Positions 1 through 10,605 of a stretch of DNA of 64,000 bases are shown piece after piece (the first letter of the stretch is position 1; every line of letters starts with the position of its first letter). The notes beneath the pieces are model-generated. The model was not told where the DNA came from and ran no database searches. It saw nothing but the letters and a program-made list of their open reading frames with translations. The translations under genes and the position numbers were made by a program. Source of the stretch: Prosopocoilus inquinatus (Eukaryota > Arthropoda > Insecta > Coleoptera > Lucanidae). The stretch spans positions 57,968,713 through 58,032,712 of the forward strand of contig CM069871.1 of the NCBI GenBank assembly GCA_036172665.1, read 5' to 3'.

Positions 1-344
1 CCAGGAAACGATTCAAACCCACGCCTAATAGTTTGGTCAAGCATTCAAAAACCAACAAAAATAAATGCTGAGAAGTATATTAACAGAATTTATGAGAAAA
101 ATAAAAGATTTTAGAAACAAGCAGCTTTATCAAAAGCAAACAACCAGTTTAGGATACGTCAAGATATTTTCAGCTTGTTTCTAAAGTCTTTTATGTGTCA
201 CATCATTTAATTAATTACCAAAGAGCAAGAACTTTATGAAATTATACTCAACTAAAAACTTATTTCATTCTTTATCTTAACTAAAAGTGAAACTAAATCA
301 TTATGAAAACTGGAGGGCATATCACAATACTATGGCTAGCTTAA
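1..344. other. No gene seen; AT-rich non-coding DNA
   Basis: No open frame with recognisable protein content and no clear repeat structure was seen here. It precedes the fold-back repeat fragment that starts near 349. Confidence 0.5.
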
Positions 345-348
345 ACCA

Positions 349-474
349 ATTGCAATTGCGAATAAATTGGGCAAGTCGGAATGTCGAGCTACGTCTCTGC
401 TGAAGAAGCCCCAAGCAGAGCTGAAACAGCTGTCCAGAGGCTGCTCGAGGTTCTCACTGCAATCAAAAACGATA
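349..474. repeat. Partial copy of the fold-back repeat found at 42.8-43.0 kb
   Basis: About 125 bp is nearly identical to one arm plus the loop edge of the fold-back insert at 42756-43135. Shared landmarks in order are GCGAATAAATTGGGCAAG, GAGCTACGTCTCTGCTGAAG, AACAGCTGTCCAGAGGCTG and CACTGCAATCAA. Only one arm is present, so this copy cannot form the hairpin. The two copies lie about 42 kb apart, which shows a dispersed repeat family rather than a local duplication. Confidence 0.8.
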
Positions 475-755
475 GTTTTTAACGGTCTATAAAGTACTTA
501 CTTCAGCTACAAAATGGTGTTTTAATTAAGCCAGAACTAATATTTTTTTAAATTCTAAACATTGACGATATGTTTTTATATTTATTTAAGTTTACATTAG
601 TTAATTACATTAATACTAATAATAAAGAATATTATAATTCATCGAACAAGAGTTAACTGCTATTTTTTAATTTAAATTAACGAAGTTGGTTTAATGTTCC
701 CTTTTTAAAAGAAAAGCCGCAAGTGAGTTGTTTATAAATTGAGTATCGGATAAAA

Positions 756-970
756 CGGACTGGATAATGACAAACCATAACAGTAACGTCATACTTACTC
801 GTGACACGTCATCTATACTAATGACGTTTCACCTTAATCTGAAATCAACTAATTCAAGTTAAATATACGTCGGTGCAACAGCGTTTGTTTTAACATGAAT
901 TATATTTTAATCACGGATTAACTAACAAAAATTAATGCATAAATTTCAGCTGTCAGTCAGCAACTCAGCC
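756..970. repeat. Direct repeat, left copy, flanking the Harbinger-like fossil
   Basis: This ~215-bp segment recurs in the same orientation at 1791-1987. The best conserved core is GTCGGTGCAACAGCGTTTG followed by TTTTAACATGAATTA, then a run ending in CAACTCAGCC. A transposase-like fossil lies between the two copies. The copies differ by substitutions and small indels, so this is an old duplication. They are not clean LTRs: no TG...CA ends were found. Confidence 0.75.
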
Positions 971-1015
971 AAAAGCGTTTATTAACGTATTGGGATATAC
1001 TGGAACATACAAATT

Positions 1016-1700
1016 ATGTCTTCCTCTGAAGAAAGAGATTCTTACGGTTGATCCTCGGATTCAGATTATACCAAGACCGAAAATTTAAAAAAAAGGACTA
1101 AACCGTTATTGATTTACGATGATGTAGATTTTAAGATGCGTTAAAGATTTTCAAAAGAAATGGTGCCAGAAAGGAAAGCGAGGAATCCTACAGTGCTTAT
1201 ATTTTTTTCTTAGGGACCCCCTTAGCACTAAAATATGAAATAATGTTTTATCAAAATATCGACATTATGCTACTTTTACATGACAAATTTTTTTGTGATG
1301 TGATTTCCGTTTTCATTTGCGAAGGAACCCAAACACCCCTTTGCTGAACTTAGGTCGAGAAACAAAGCATTAGAGCTTACAACAAATAGAAATTTTTCAA
1401 TATCAGCAATTACTCAGTTACTGATTACTTTGCGATTTTTTGGTACTGAAAGTTTTCAGCAAGTTTAGCGGATCATATTAATATCTTCAGGACAGATTAA
1501 CAGACACATGCGAAGGTTGCGGACCTTCAGCTCAGTACAATATTTCCACAAAGCAGATTGATGCAAATTCCAGAGAATTTATATATATGGCCCAGGCATC
1601 AATGAAAATTAACAAAATGATTGATGTATTTCATCAAGTATGACGATTTCCCAGAGTGATTGGCGCATCGTCTATACGCATGTGAAAATAATATCCGTAA
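1016..1700 (+). pseudogene. Decayed PIF/Harbinger-like transposase (N-terminal half)
   Basis: An ATG at 1016 opens a serine- and acid-rich start (MSSSEERDSYG) that hits a stop after 11 codons. Further downstream, across several frames, are peptides resembling the region before and into the DDE domain of PIF/Harbinger transposases: ITQLLITLRFFGTESFQQV (near 1410-1465), a HINI segment after it, and FPRVIGA (near 1650), which matches the family's P-x-VIGAID-x-TH segment around the first catalytic aspartate. At least five stops or frameshifts are present and the rest of the catalytic core is missing. In the family, this protein works with a Myb-like partner; no partner was seen. A nuclear HARBI1-like host gene is unlikely given the decay. 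The family call is by motif only. Confidence 0.55.
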
Positions 1701-1790
1701 CATTACATCTGCGTTCTCTCTTTTCCATTTTCAAAGGCACACAAAATAGAAACTGACGCAAGTGACACATCTAAGTACAAACTTGATATA

Positions 1791-1987
1791 AACGAACTGG
1801 ATAAATGGCCAATCGTAACGCTAAACGTCACAGTTTCGATATCGTGTTAGTGACGTTGCAAATCAACTAATTCAAGTAAAAAATATGTCGGTGCAACAGC
1901 GTTTGTTTTAACATGAATTAAATTTTAATCACAGATTAACTAACATGGATTAAGGCATTTAATTTCAGATGTCGGTGCAACTCAGCC
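1791..1987. repeat. Direct repeat, right copy
   Basis: Right-hand partner of 756-970, same orientation. It shares GGTGCAACAGCGTTTG, the TTTTAACATGAATTA core and the CTAACA...TTTCAG...CAACTCAGCC tail. The distance between the copies is about 1,035 bp. Confidence 0.75.
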
Positions 1988-2893
1988 TTAGTCTTCAATT
2001 ATGCAACAACAATTCTTGCTGATACTCACAATTTCATAGTGCCTTTGGATTTTTACGTATGTAGGTACTCTGTGCTATGTATAAGAAAGTAGTTAATGTA
2101 GTCAGCAAATGTGAGGGGGAAACATGAGAACTACAAATTCCGTTCTTACAATCAGATTCGCCGACGATCGATACGACAAGAATTTCCAATGCTGATTTTG
2201 GAGTCAATTTTATGCAAAGTGAACGAATCAAATGGAATGAGTGTATATGTATGTGCTTTACTTCGCGCGAGAGAAGACATGATGGCGACTTTTCCTAGGG
2301 GAGTAGAAAAGACATACAGTAAAAAATACATTTAGGTAGTCCGTTTAAAAAATAACGAAGCCTTATTGCAAGAGTGCACTTGAAATGAAACGTTTTTCAC
2401 TTCGCCATTCGCGACAGTTCAATTATTATTTTTATTGTGTGTTTCGAAGATGTTACGTGTTTTTTAACTTAACGATATAATAATTTGTCTCATAACTTTC
2501 TAGAAAACATTTTTTTTTCTTTCTTTAAGCATAGCAGCATGCATTTTATCAAGACGCAGTTTATAATGCAGTTTAAATGAGAAACTGCAACTTGATAACA
2601 TGCATGTTACTATATTGAATTCATGGCAAAAAAGGTTACAAGTTTTGTACATGGGTATTTGTAATACAGTTCATTTGTACATCTTTATTATTTACCTAAG
2701 AAATTATTGATTAATTGATCTATTATTGTTCTACTGTTTTCGAAGGAAAAGCCACTGTTCCTTTTTGCTTTTTTTCGAAATTATTATGTTCTGTAGTCTA
2801 GACAAGAATTGTGGCAATTACGAGCAGTAAAATTAATACTGTATTGCATGTATACAGAATGCTGTGATATGATTTTGCCACATTCGTCAGTAT
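1988..2893. other. No gene seen
   Basis: Short open frames here overlap each other on both strands and have no recognisable domain. A tract around 2530-2650 is AT-rich with TGCATG-type repeats. Nothing else could be supported. Confidence 0.45.
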
Positions 2894-3728
2894 ACAGGTG
2901 GTATTTTACTGTGTGCAAATATTTAAACCTGTAATATGTCACCATAAATGGCAACGGTTGATTTCATATGCTCTTAGCAAAAATTTAATCGTTTTCGAGA
3001 AAAATGCAATGGCAGATTTTCACTAAATCGTTTGAGAACAGCTGGCATAGCTAAAAGTGGAACGCGGCCGCCTCTTCAATTATGCCCTGAAGCGAAAGTA
3101 GGGCAGGGTCAGTATTTCACTTGATCTTGAACACGAACGACGTAAATCAGCGCCGCTACGATCAGCTGGTCAGTCAAAACTTTTGCAATTTAAATTAACT
3201 TAAATTAAAAGTGAGGTACAAACAAATTACAATTTCTCATTCCATATTATTTTTAATAGACTTATAAAAATTTGACATTTACTTTTTCCACGGACCGTAA
3301 GTAATAATACTTTCGTAGTTAGCAGCGAGATTACAGTAAAAGTTTATTTATGTAAAATGGTGAAGGAAAAACATTTTTAACGCGCTCGCCTAATTGGATA
3401 TGCATATATTTTCGGATTTATTCATCGGTAGTTGATATCGTGAATTAAAATTTTAAACAAAATAATTAATAAACAATATCAGTGATTATTATTACGAAAC
3501 GCTGCGTTGAAGATCGACTGCGGTAACGATGAGCGTGTTCATACCAAGAGGAAGGTGAAGTTGACCTTCCTATCTTTCTCGCACATTTCAGCGGTTCCAA
3601 ACAAGTGATCCATCCGAATTCTTTTGGCCATGATACGGTAGCCACCAACAAATAGCCGCAGAAGGTAGCATTTCGTGTACTTCTACTGAGGTTTATTTTA
3701 TTTGCACACAGTAAAAGAACACCCTGTA
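2894..3728 (+). repeat. Family M non-autonomous element, copy 1 (~835 bp)
   Basis: The left end reads ACAGGTGGTATTTTACTG and continues into TGTGCAAATATTTAAACC. The right end, read on the other strand, is ACAGGGTGTTCTTTTACTG followed by TGTGCAAATA. These form a ~30-bp imperfect terminal inverted repeat. Flanks are TAT on both sides. There is no coding frame. Three further copies lie at 18811-20160, 20161-21138 and 60515-61457 in the same orientation, sharing internal landmarks such as TTTTCGAGAAAAATGCA, CGTTTGAGAAC and CTTTCTCGCACATTTCAGC. Confidence 0.8.
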
Positions 3729-4002
3729 TGTTGACACAAAATAAAAATTAGTTTTCGATTGCGTTTTGCAATAAAAAAAAATAATAACATCCCAAACTGT
3801 CTGAAGGCCCAGTCTTTTCTTTACCTTCTTTTAAATTTATCTGCCCCATAAAGTCTCTGGAGACAATTACGTCGACGAAGGTTTCTAAGGATATTACAAG
3901 GCAAATAAACTTAACAATTATGTCCGGGCCTTAGTTATACTTATAATTTAGTCAGGGTATAAAAATGAAGAATTCTCGTCGAATGAAGTATCAAGTCAAG
4001 TA

Positions 4003-4248
4003 CAGTCACGAGCGCTCTAAATTTTGGTCGTCAATGTCAATCAAAACGTCAATTTTAATTCTGCGAATCAAAAAAAATCAATTGAAAGTCCTGTTTTTTA
4101 TTAATAATATGTCGAAGATAAATAAATTTTTAAGATGTCACTCTCAGTATTGAAAATTAAGCAATCAATCTCTTTATTTTTAAGAGAATTCAAGTCAGGT
4201 GCCAGTCTTTGACAACCAATGACGGCCAAAATTTATTGCTCGCGACTG
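4003..4248. mobile_element. TA-flanked MITE, copy a (246 bp)
   Basis: The ends are CAGTCACGAGCGCTCTAAAT and, on the other strand, CAGTCGCGAGCAATAAAT. Similarity continues inward (TTTTGGTCGTCA...TGTCAA) to give ~45-bp imperfect inverted repeats. The element is flanked by TA on both sides (4001-4002, 4249-4250), as expected for Tc1/mariner mobilisation. It encodes nothing. A diverged relative is at 25792-26020. Confidence 0.8.
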
Positions 4249-4250
4249 TA

Positions 4251-5150
4251 CAAATCTTTGACAGTCAATGATGATCAATGTTTATTACACATGAGCATAC
4301 AATGGAAAAATAATTTAATTTCCTCAAATTTTTAAATCATTTTATCACGTCTTAAGCCCGCAATAGACGATCATAAATTGCATGAAATTTACTTGTAATT
4401 TATGACAAAACCTATTTTTCAACGTGTATAACGAGCAAAAAGGATTACATGAATTTATACATGTAAAATTGAAAACAAAGAACAAGTTCTATTTCTCAAG
4501 GTTTTTGACGTGAAATTTTAGTAAATTCTAGTGACTTTGATTGTTGCTGTTGGCTCAGATGAATGAAGAACGACTTCAGCTAGTTTATGCGGGTGTATGT
4601 TTATAAATAATTTTAGCTTCAAGACAGTTTAATCAATGATGACCACGTGCTCTCCGTTTGGATGACACCCTTGATAACATAATCCAACATTCCCAGCTGC
4701 TCGAAGAAAATAACTTGAAGTTAGAAGCATTAATGAGTTACCATCTTCACCAACATTAACATTCTAAATTACTATTTAGCAGAACATCTTTTTATTAATA
4801 TAATTGAAACGTGTATTGCAAATTACAATTCATCAATTTATGCACGCATGTTTACATGAATTTTTATGTGAAATTATTGGAACATGTATTGCCGGCTTAA
4901 CTCTCGTCATGAAATATTTAAATTTCTAATTAAAAATGCCCAAAATTAAACTTATTTCATTTTTTCTCCTTCTTTCTCTTCAGTTTCAATTTTAATTCTC
5001 CAGCAAACCTTCAACTTTTGATAAAAAAATTACTGTTTATATTCTCTGTTCTCCTAATTTTTTTAAATTAAGAAATAACAAGAAATAAAATACATCTTCA
5101 GTCACAATTATTAAACTTGAAAAGCTTCAAATTGGCGGTTGCAATAAAGA
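4251..5150. other. No gene seen
   Basis: AT-rich DNA without a convincing open frame. Just after the MITE, 4255-4290 carries a weak echo of the MITE end (GACAGTCAATGATGATCAA), possibly a second truncated end. Confidence 0.45.
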
Positions 5151-5410
5151 ATGCAAGGTTGGTAGAGCTGGTCTGTTTATTAGAAGGTTGCCTTGATCCA
5201 GAGGGTTTGGGTTCGTAACTCGTTATTTTACGTATCACACTCTCGGACGTACTGAACGTATCTCGTGTCACTCCGAGTGTTTATCAAGTTTCGGCCGTAT
5301 TATAGTACTAAAAACTACTTTTAACGTATGTAAACGTGTGTATTAGTGCCGTAGAAAATTTTATGGAAGTGTTAAATAATGTGGAAACGGTAAAAACAGT
5401 TTAAACAATC

Positions 5411-5680
5411 ATGCAAGACGCCATTAAAATTTCGCATTTGAAGAAACACGAGCTTCATGTGCACCTGCAAAACCGTGGTTTACCCACAAGTGGTAAAAAG
5501 CAGGTACGCATCGACAGGCTGAAATCCGCGTTAAATTCGAGTTTATTACAAAATGACACGCTTGAGAAACCCACAACTAAAAATATAAGTGATGTGATGA
5601 AGGTAAAAAAGAACAAATCGTATTTTTCTTTACTAAATTACATAAATCAACTGGACGAAAAACTAAATTTTCTTATCTAA
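5411..5680 (+). pseudogene. LINE ORF1 fragment with SAP-like DNA-binding motif
   Basis: The 89-codon frame begins MQDAIKISHLKKHELHVHL. Residues ~9-40 look like a SAP motif (two helices joined by an invariant-type G-x-P turn, here RGLPTSGKKQVRIDRL). SAP motifs bind AT-rich DNA. A lysine-rich and leucine-rich stretch with coiled-coil character follows, and the frame stops at 5678-5680. In CR1-like LINEs, ORF1 encodes a nucleic-acid chaperone, often with a coiled coil. Nearby, about 5820-5950 in another frame, the peptide LVPDSQGRD resembles the GDSHGR block of the esterase domain in some CR1/L2 ORF1 proteins. That is a weak match. The ORF1 assignment comes from position in the element. Confidence 0.5.
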
Positions 5681-5819
5681 ACTAACACTAAAATAAAGCG
5701 TGATATTAACAAGCGGGTTGAAGCATTAGAAGGTAAAGTAAAAGTGGACTCTAAGAAGTATGATGTTAAAGTGTAAAAAACTGGAACAAAAGCTTGTAAC
5801 TGTTAAAAGTCAAAAAACT

Positions 5820-6380
5820 TAAAATCCAATATCTTATTAGTGCCCGATAGTCAAGGACGAGACGGTTATTGCATGTTTGAGGAAACAGGACTTTCTGATA
5901 CCTACAATATCGTAAATATTTTTAAACCCAATGCGCAAAAATAATTTGCAATTTAATGTTATTGATTGTTCTAAGTACTCTAACGAAACATTCTTTGAGT
6001 GTTTTGCTGTTTGTGTTGGTAGTATCAGTATTGTTGACATATATAGAACTCCGCAGTATGAAATGGTTGAGTTTCTTGAATGTAGGTACAGTTTACTAAA
6101 TGATATGACTTTTTAACACAACAATAAAATAATTCTCAGTGGTGATTTTAACGTTGACTTAAAAAAGCTGGATAATAGGACGCACGCGTTTCTGTCTTTG
6201 TTAAAATCATATAACTTTGTATTCGTAATAGATAGGTCCACACGTATTACGAAGTGGTCATCAACATGCAAGACAATTTTTTTCTAAATTTTAATCTCAA
6301 ATAAATTTTCAGTAGATAATCTCATAGTAGATTTCTCAGATCACAATCTGCAGACTATTAGAATTGAAGACGTTAATTGT
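5820..6380 (+). pseudogene. LINE ORF1/endonuclease remnant
   Basis: From ~5930 the frame reads as the middle of an apurinic-like endonuclease: an ECFAV strand, then a VDIYRTP block matching the GVYRPP motif of LINE endonucleases. It is broken by a stop at ~6115. After it, in an adjacent frame, come SGDFNVDLKK (the conserved GDFN box, near 6135) and FSDHNLQTI (the SDH catalytic box, near 6335). The endonuclease nicks target DNA to prime reverse transcription. Stops and frameshifts make this copy inactive. The N-terminal third of the endonuclease is missing, which suggests a deletion between the ORF1 and ORF2 remnants. Confidence 0.65.
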
Positions 6381-7171
6381 ATTGAGAATACTAAATACTA
6401 AATGTTTCACCAGAAATTTTTCAACTACAAATTTAATGAAGTTTGCTGATGAGCTGCAGCGTGTGAATTGGGAACCTGTATTTGAAGCGGCAGATCCAGA
6501 GCATAAATTGACACAATTTTACTCCATTTTTCAAAAACAGTTCAATATAAATTTTCCAGTTAAATGTAAAACCTGAGCAACTTCGAAAAGTTGGTTAACT
6601 AAAGGCATTGTTATATCATCAAATACGAAGAGAACCCTTTTCTGTACTCTTTGCTTCTTTCCGAATACCACTCTTCAAGAGTATTATAAAAAATATTCAA
6701 GAATTTTTAATCGAGTAGTAAAAGCCGCCAAAAAGCCCGTTATGCTTTACTATACTGGGGTAATCGCTTTAACTTAGATAAAGTTTTAAAGATGCAGAAA
6801 CAGTGCATTCGCATTATAAAACAACTACCACCACGTGTCTCACGCAGAGAGTATTTTAAAAACTTACATATACTAACTGTTATTAACTTGTTCATTTTCG
6901 AAAGCTCTGTGTACGTCTTTGATTTTCGTTCGAACAACTAAGTTAACTCAGTGATATATGGCTATCCAACACGCAGCAAAAACGAAATAAGATTAACAGT
7001 ACCACAATTTGCACTTTATGAAAAAAGTTTCTTAAATTTTAGCTTTAAAATCTTTAGTAAATTGCCTCCCGATATTTCTAGCGAAATTATACGTAAAAGA
7101 TTCATTAATAAATTGAAATTGTATCTCTATAATAATGTATTTTATTCAGTCAATGAATTCCTCTCAGATTA
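6381..7171 (+). pseudogene. LINE ORF2 remnant: linker and C-terminal region, RT core deleted
   Basis: Peptides such as NLMKFADELQRVNWEPVFE and then SWLTKGIVISSNTKRTL are typical of the segment between endonuclease and reverse transcriptase in arthropod CR1/Jockey LINEs. Near 6730-6760 the sequence jumps to the post-RT region: LLYWGNRFNLDKVLKMQKQC, then a YPTRSKNEIRLTVPQFA block and a C-terminal KLKLYLYNNVFYSVNEF ending at a stop at 7171. The junction removes the whole catalytic RT. The C-terminal YNTR/YPTR...ALYEKS pattern also occurs in the LINE at 55.7-57.9 kb, so the two belong to related groups, but they are not copies of one another. Confidence 0.7.
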
Positions 7172-7317
7172 GCGTCATCGCAGCGCTTCAATCAGTATTA
7201 ACCATTAAATATAACGTTTTTTTGCTTTCTATATTTTAATATGTTCTATGATTCTGTAATTAAGATGTTCTTATGTCTTGTATCATTCTACATCACTGAT
7301 ATTTTATGAATGATTAA

Positions 7318-7335
7318 ACTACTACTACTACTACT
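7318..7335 (+). repeat. ACT microsatellite, LINE 3' tail
   Basis: Six ACT units immediately follow the 3' UTR of the LINE. LINEs of this group often end in short tandem repeats rather than poly-A, so this marks the 3' end of the element. Confidence 0.8.
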
Positions 7336-7337
7336 AT

Positions 7338-7894
7338 GTAACGTTACGTTAAAAATTCCATTGAGAATATTAATCAGCAGGGAAAAGAATTCAGGCCATT
7401 TAGTATTGGACACTTTTTACGTCAAATGTATTATTTGTTTCCGTCACCTTTTCGCAACGCCGATGCATCGAATTATTATTAAGTTGAAGAGGAAGAAGTG
7501 CAATGCCGAGCTTTCTCATTATTTTTAATTCTTTTCCCTGTTATTCAGGTTTTTGCATTATTTGATCAATAAAACTCCAGGACTGATTTCATTTTTAGTG
7601 AATTAAATTAAGCTTTAGGAGGCAGATTAAAACTCACTCTGTTTACTTCACTGTGTGACGGACAGAAGTTGCGCGTGAGGTCACGAGTTGCGGGGGAAGG
7701 AGAAGTTTCAAACTAAATATTTAAATGGGAATGAGACAACCTGCTAACTGCAACATCAGTTTTATCAACCTTGCAAAGAATGAATTAGCAGCGATATCTG
7801 TTAAAAAAAAACAGAGGAGGTGTTAGGTTCGATTTCATTTCAGTTTCAATTTTTTTGGGTATGAGTCACAGATTTTTTGTCAGAGTTGAACTTA
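7338..7894. other. No gene seen
   Basis: Non-coding DNA between the LINE tail and the hAT remnant. No structured repeat was found. Confidence 0.45.
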
Positions 7895-7902
7895 TCTGTA
7901 CT

Positions 7903-8230
7903 CAGTGGCGTTCGCAGTAAGGGGTTATAGGGGTTAAAACACCCCCCATATCAACGAAGTGTTATGCACCAGTTTATTCATATGAAAAATCATTTCCGTA
8001 TTAAATTCTCGACACTTTGCCAGTTACAACAGCCAACAGTGAACGTTCATTTTCATCACTGAGACGCCTCAAAACGTATTTGAGGAAAAAACCTTGACGA
8101 CTTAATATAAAATGTCAATAAAATTGCTTATATTAAAAATAGTTTCTTTTAATTAATTCATTTAATTGAATTATTTTAGTTTCGTTAATTTTTAAACCCC
8201 TCCCATTCACCAATCCTGCGTACGCCACTG
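7903..8230 (+). mobile_element. Deleted hAT transposon (328 bp) with 8-bp target duplication
   Basis: The left end is CAGTGGCGTTCGCAG and the right end on the other strand is CAGTGGCGTACGCAGG, the CAGnGGCG form common in hAT elements. The flanks TCTGTACT (7895-7902) and TCCGTACT (8231-8238) are an 8-bp duplication with one mismatch, diagnostic of hAT. The interior keeps only the C-terminal end of the transposase gene. Confidence 0.9.
8005..8097 (+). pseudogene. hAT transposase C-terminal dimerisation domain fragment
   Basis: Thirty codons read LDTLPVTTANSERSFSSLRR and then LKTYLRKKP before a stop at 8095-8097. This is the conserved core of the hAT C-terminal dimerisation domain (P-V-T-T-A-x-S-E-R-x-F-S-x-L). 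Everything upstream of it, including the BED finger and the RNase H-like catalytic core, is missing. The fragment is in the element's own orientation and lies near its right end, as expected for an internal deletion product that would depend on another hAT for movement. A host gene derived from a hAT is unlikely because only 30 residues survive. Confidence 0.85.
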
Positions 8231-8238
8231 TCCGTACT

Positions 8239-8744
8239 AACCGTGCAAATATTAGAATTTTTTTTAATCTTAAAAAGTCAACGTAAATATTCTTATAATT
8301 ATGCGCGCAAAGTCTAATTACATCGACGAAGTGTAATTTATACAGAAGAACAAATTTGTCTAGTCCGCGAGGATAAAGTGACGGTTCAGGGAGTGGCTCA
8401 TTCACAATTTTCGCATATTTAGCGGCAGTAAGTTTCACAAATGCGGAGCCATTCGTTTATTTTGTTTTGTCTATTGAGAAATAGATATAAAATTAAGGTG
8501 GATACAAATATAATGATGTGACCAACATAAAAAAATTCTTAACTTATTATCAAACTTAGGACATTTGTATGGATATTCATGGTCACTTCGTCTTCTGATT
8601 GTAACGCGCACGCTCATCGCCAGTTCAGGAGCGCCGTGCTGTTAATGCGATGAATACGCGGGAACAAATGCAAAGTACGCGATCGGGATACCGCCTAACT
8701 AACGTCTATTTAACGTGACGTTTATGAGAATGACATTGAGTTCC
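8239..8744. other. No gene seen
   Basis: Open frames here have no recognisable domain. Nothing else supported before the solo LTR. Confidence 0.45.
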
Positions 8745-8748
8745 ATAC

Positions 8749-9070
8749 TGTTACGTTTCTAGGGTTTAAATTAATTTATTTGAACGAATAACACCCTCGG
8801 TAAAAAATTAACCGTAATTTAATAATGCTTACAAACTAATTTATTTGTAACAATTTATTTACACACTAAAATCTAACTTCGACGATCGCTGTTAGAATTC
8901 GACTGACTGAGTCCACTCCGGTCGATTTTATATCCTTTGCTGCCGTCTCGAATTTTCCAGCGCTGGAGAATTCGAGTTTGTTCGATGGTGGCGTGACGGC
9001 CGATGACGCATAATAATGAACGGACTTCTTGACGCCTTCAGCGTGACGTAGTGCTGAGTGGCTCGCCACA
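8749..9070. repeat. Solo LTR, 322 bp, with 4-bp target duplication ATAC
   Basis: The segment starts TGTTACGTTTCTAGGG and ends CTCGCCACA, giving the TG...CA ends of a retroviral-type LTR. It is flanked by ATAC on both sides (8745-8748 and 9071-9074). A related 339-bp LTR is at 38738-39076, also with a 4-bp duplication, and a 3' fragment of the family is at 17490-17561. No internal region, primer binding site or polyprotein is adjacent, so this is a solo LTR left by recombination. Ty3/gypsy is the likeliest source given the duplication size, but that is inferred. Confidence 0.75.
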
Positions 9071-9074
9071 ATAC

Positions 9075-10605
9075 ATTCATCCGATATTTGCTTATTATGT
9101 AAGGACACGTGTGCCTTTATTTCCCAGCTTCTAAAAGTTTTGGGAATTGGCGCTTCCTTAACGCCGAATTTTACACTGTATTAAACTTGTTTGGCCTTTA
9201 GGATAAGACTTTTTCTTCGTCACATCAAAAATTTATTCTTAATGCTCATAAATGAAAAACTAATGTAAGTAATCCAAGTAATCATATCACCGAACATTAA
9301 AATACCTATAAGTATTTCGGTTTAGGATACCTAGTACTTGCGAAAAGAGGATTTTAATAAAAAAATTTGAATTACAATTACAATTAATTTGGTGCATTTT
9401 AGAAAATGAAAACGTCAAGGTTCTTTAGCCGCAATTACTTACTTACGACATGAGATGTGCAATACATAATTTCAACTTAAAGGAAAGCACTTGATAGAAA
9501 AAAAAAACACCTTTTAAGCGCAAAACAGCAAAACTACCACTTCGTCAGCTGTCTTTATTACATGGAACAGTTAAATACAACCTCTGGTATACAGAACCGT
9601 TCCCTAATTGAAGCCGCAACTAAGAGAACTTCTCTGTTTTCAGTGTCTCGTTAATGCAAAGAGTTGTTTACCCAACTGCAAGGCTACACAATTACTGCAA
9701 TTTGCTATTCTGAAAGCTTACTTCAGTTTAGCGCGTTTTATTTTACGTACATCAATCAAGGGCCTATTATTCTGGAATAAAAGAGAGAGCTTTTCGACTA
9801 TCCATCCCGTTTAATAGATATACATGTATACATAAATTCTTTTTTTTTAAATAACTTACCCTTATTGTCAGCCAGTCACTCTTCGCTTGGATACTGAATA
9901 ATTACGATGTCATCTTTCCCGAAAACTGGAATATGTAGGAGTAGCATTGGAATACGGCGGAGATCGTGGCGGGTTATAAAGTGAGTTAGAAAAAAAAAAT
10001 GATGGAGAAAATAGAGCTGTCATGTTCTATATTATCGTTCTGTAAAAGAAAAAGGAAATCGTATTGTGCGGAAAAAAGACGGGAAATTGGTTTCAAATTT
10101 CTCGTACAATTCAATTTGCGAGGAGCTGAAGAAAACTTCGCGCTCTAAAATAAAATTAGTTTCGCCGTTACCGATTAAACGAATTTCTGCAGGGCAGAAA
10201 TCCAAGACAGGATGCAATCCGAAGCGAAACTATCGCTCGTTTCGGTTTTGAATTATGAATATCATGTTTTAATCTTTACTGAATGACGTATACTCGTATT
10301 ATAAATCTTGAGACTCACTGTTTCAGTAAAAAAAAAGATTTATAGAATAACGAAATTTGTATGTGAGTTTAAACAACTGTTGATTATACAAATAAAAAAA
10401 AATATCGTTGTTTTAATGAATCAGGTTTCATCTTCATCCCTATAGAAATCGAAAAAATACTTGAATATTGAAACTTTTTTTTAAATAAAAGTCCAAGGGC
10501 TCTTTGTTTCCGAAAAAAAAAATCAAAAAATAAAAGTAATGGTTTTAATATATTATAAGAAGCAGTATTATTTAGAGATACAATTATTATAACAATCTTT
10601 ATAGC
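9075..10605. other. No gene seen
   Basis: About 1.5 kb of AT-rich DNA. A stretch at 10060-10255 is open on both strands, which is a composition effect and not evidence of a gene. Several A- and T-runs (for example near 9500 and 10510) are present. Confidence 0.45.

Larger units (their letters stand above)
5411..7336 (+). mobile_element. Internally deleted non-LTR retrotransposon (CR1/Jockey-type LINE)
   Basis: Pieces of one LINE lie in 5'-3' order on the plus strand: a SAP-like ORF1 start (5411-5680), an esterase-like and endonuclease remnant (about 5820-6380), a linker preceding the reverse transcriptase, then a jump to the C-terminal region (about 6720-7171), and a 3' tail of ACT repeats (7318-7335). 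The finger and palm domains of the reverse transcriptase, including the FADD box, are absent, so the copy has lost several kilobases by internal deletion. The 5' boundary is not defined by the sequence; the start given is the first coding codon. Confidence 0.75.

Noticed and set aside
1016..1987. LTR retrotransposon reading of the direct repeats at 756-970 and 1791-1987
   Set aside because: No TG...CA borders, primer binding site or polypurine tract, and the enclosed peptides resemble a Harbinger transposase rather than gag-pol.
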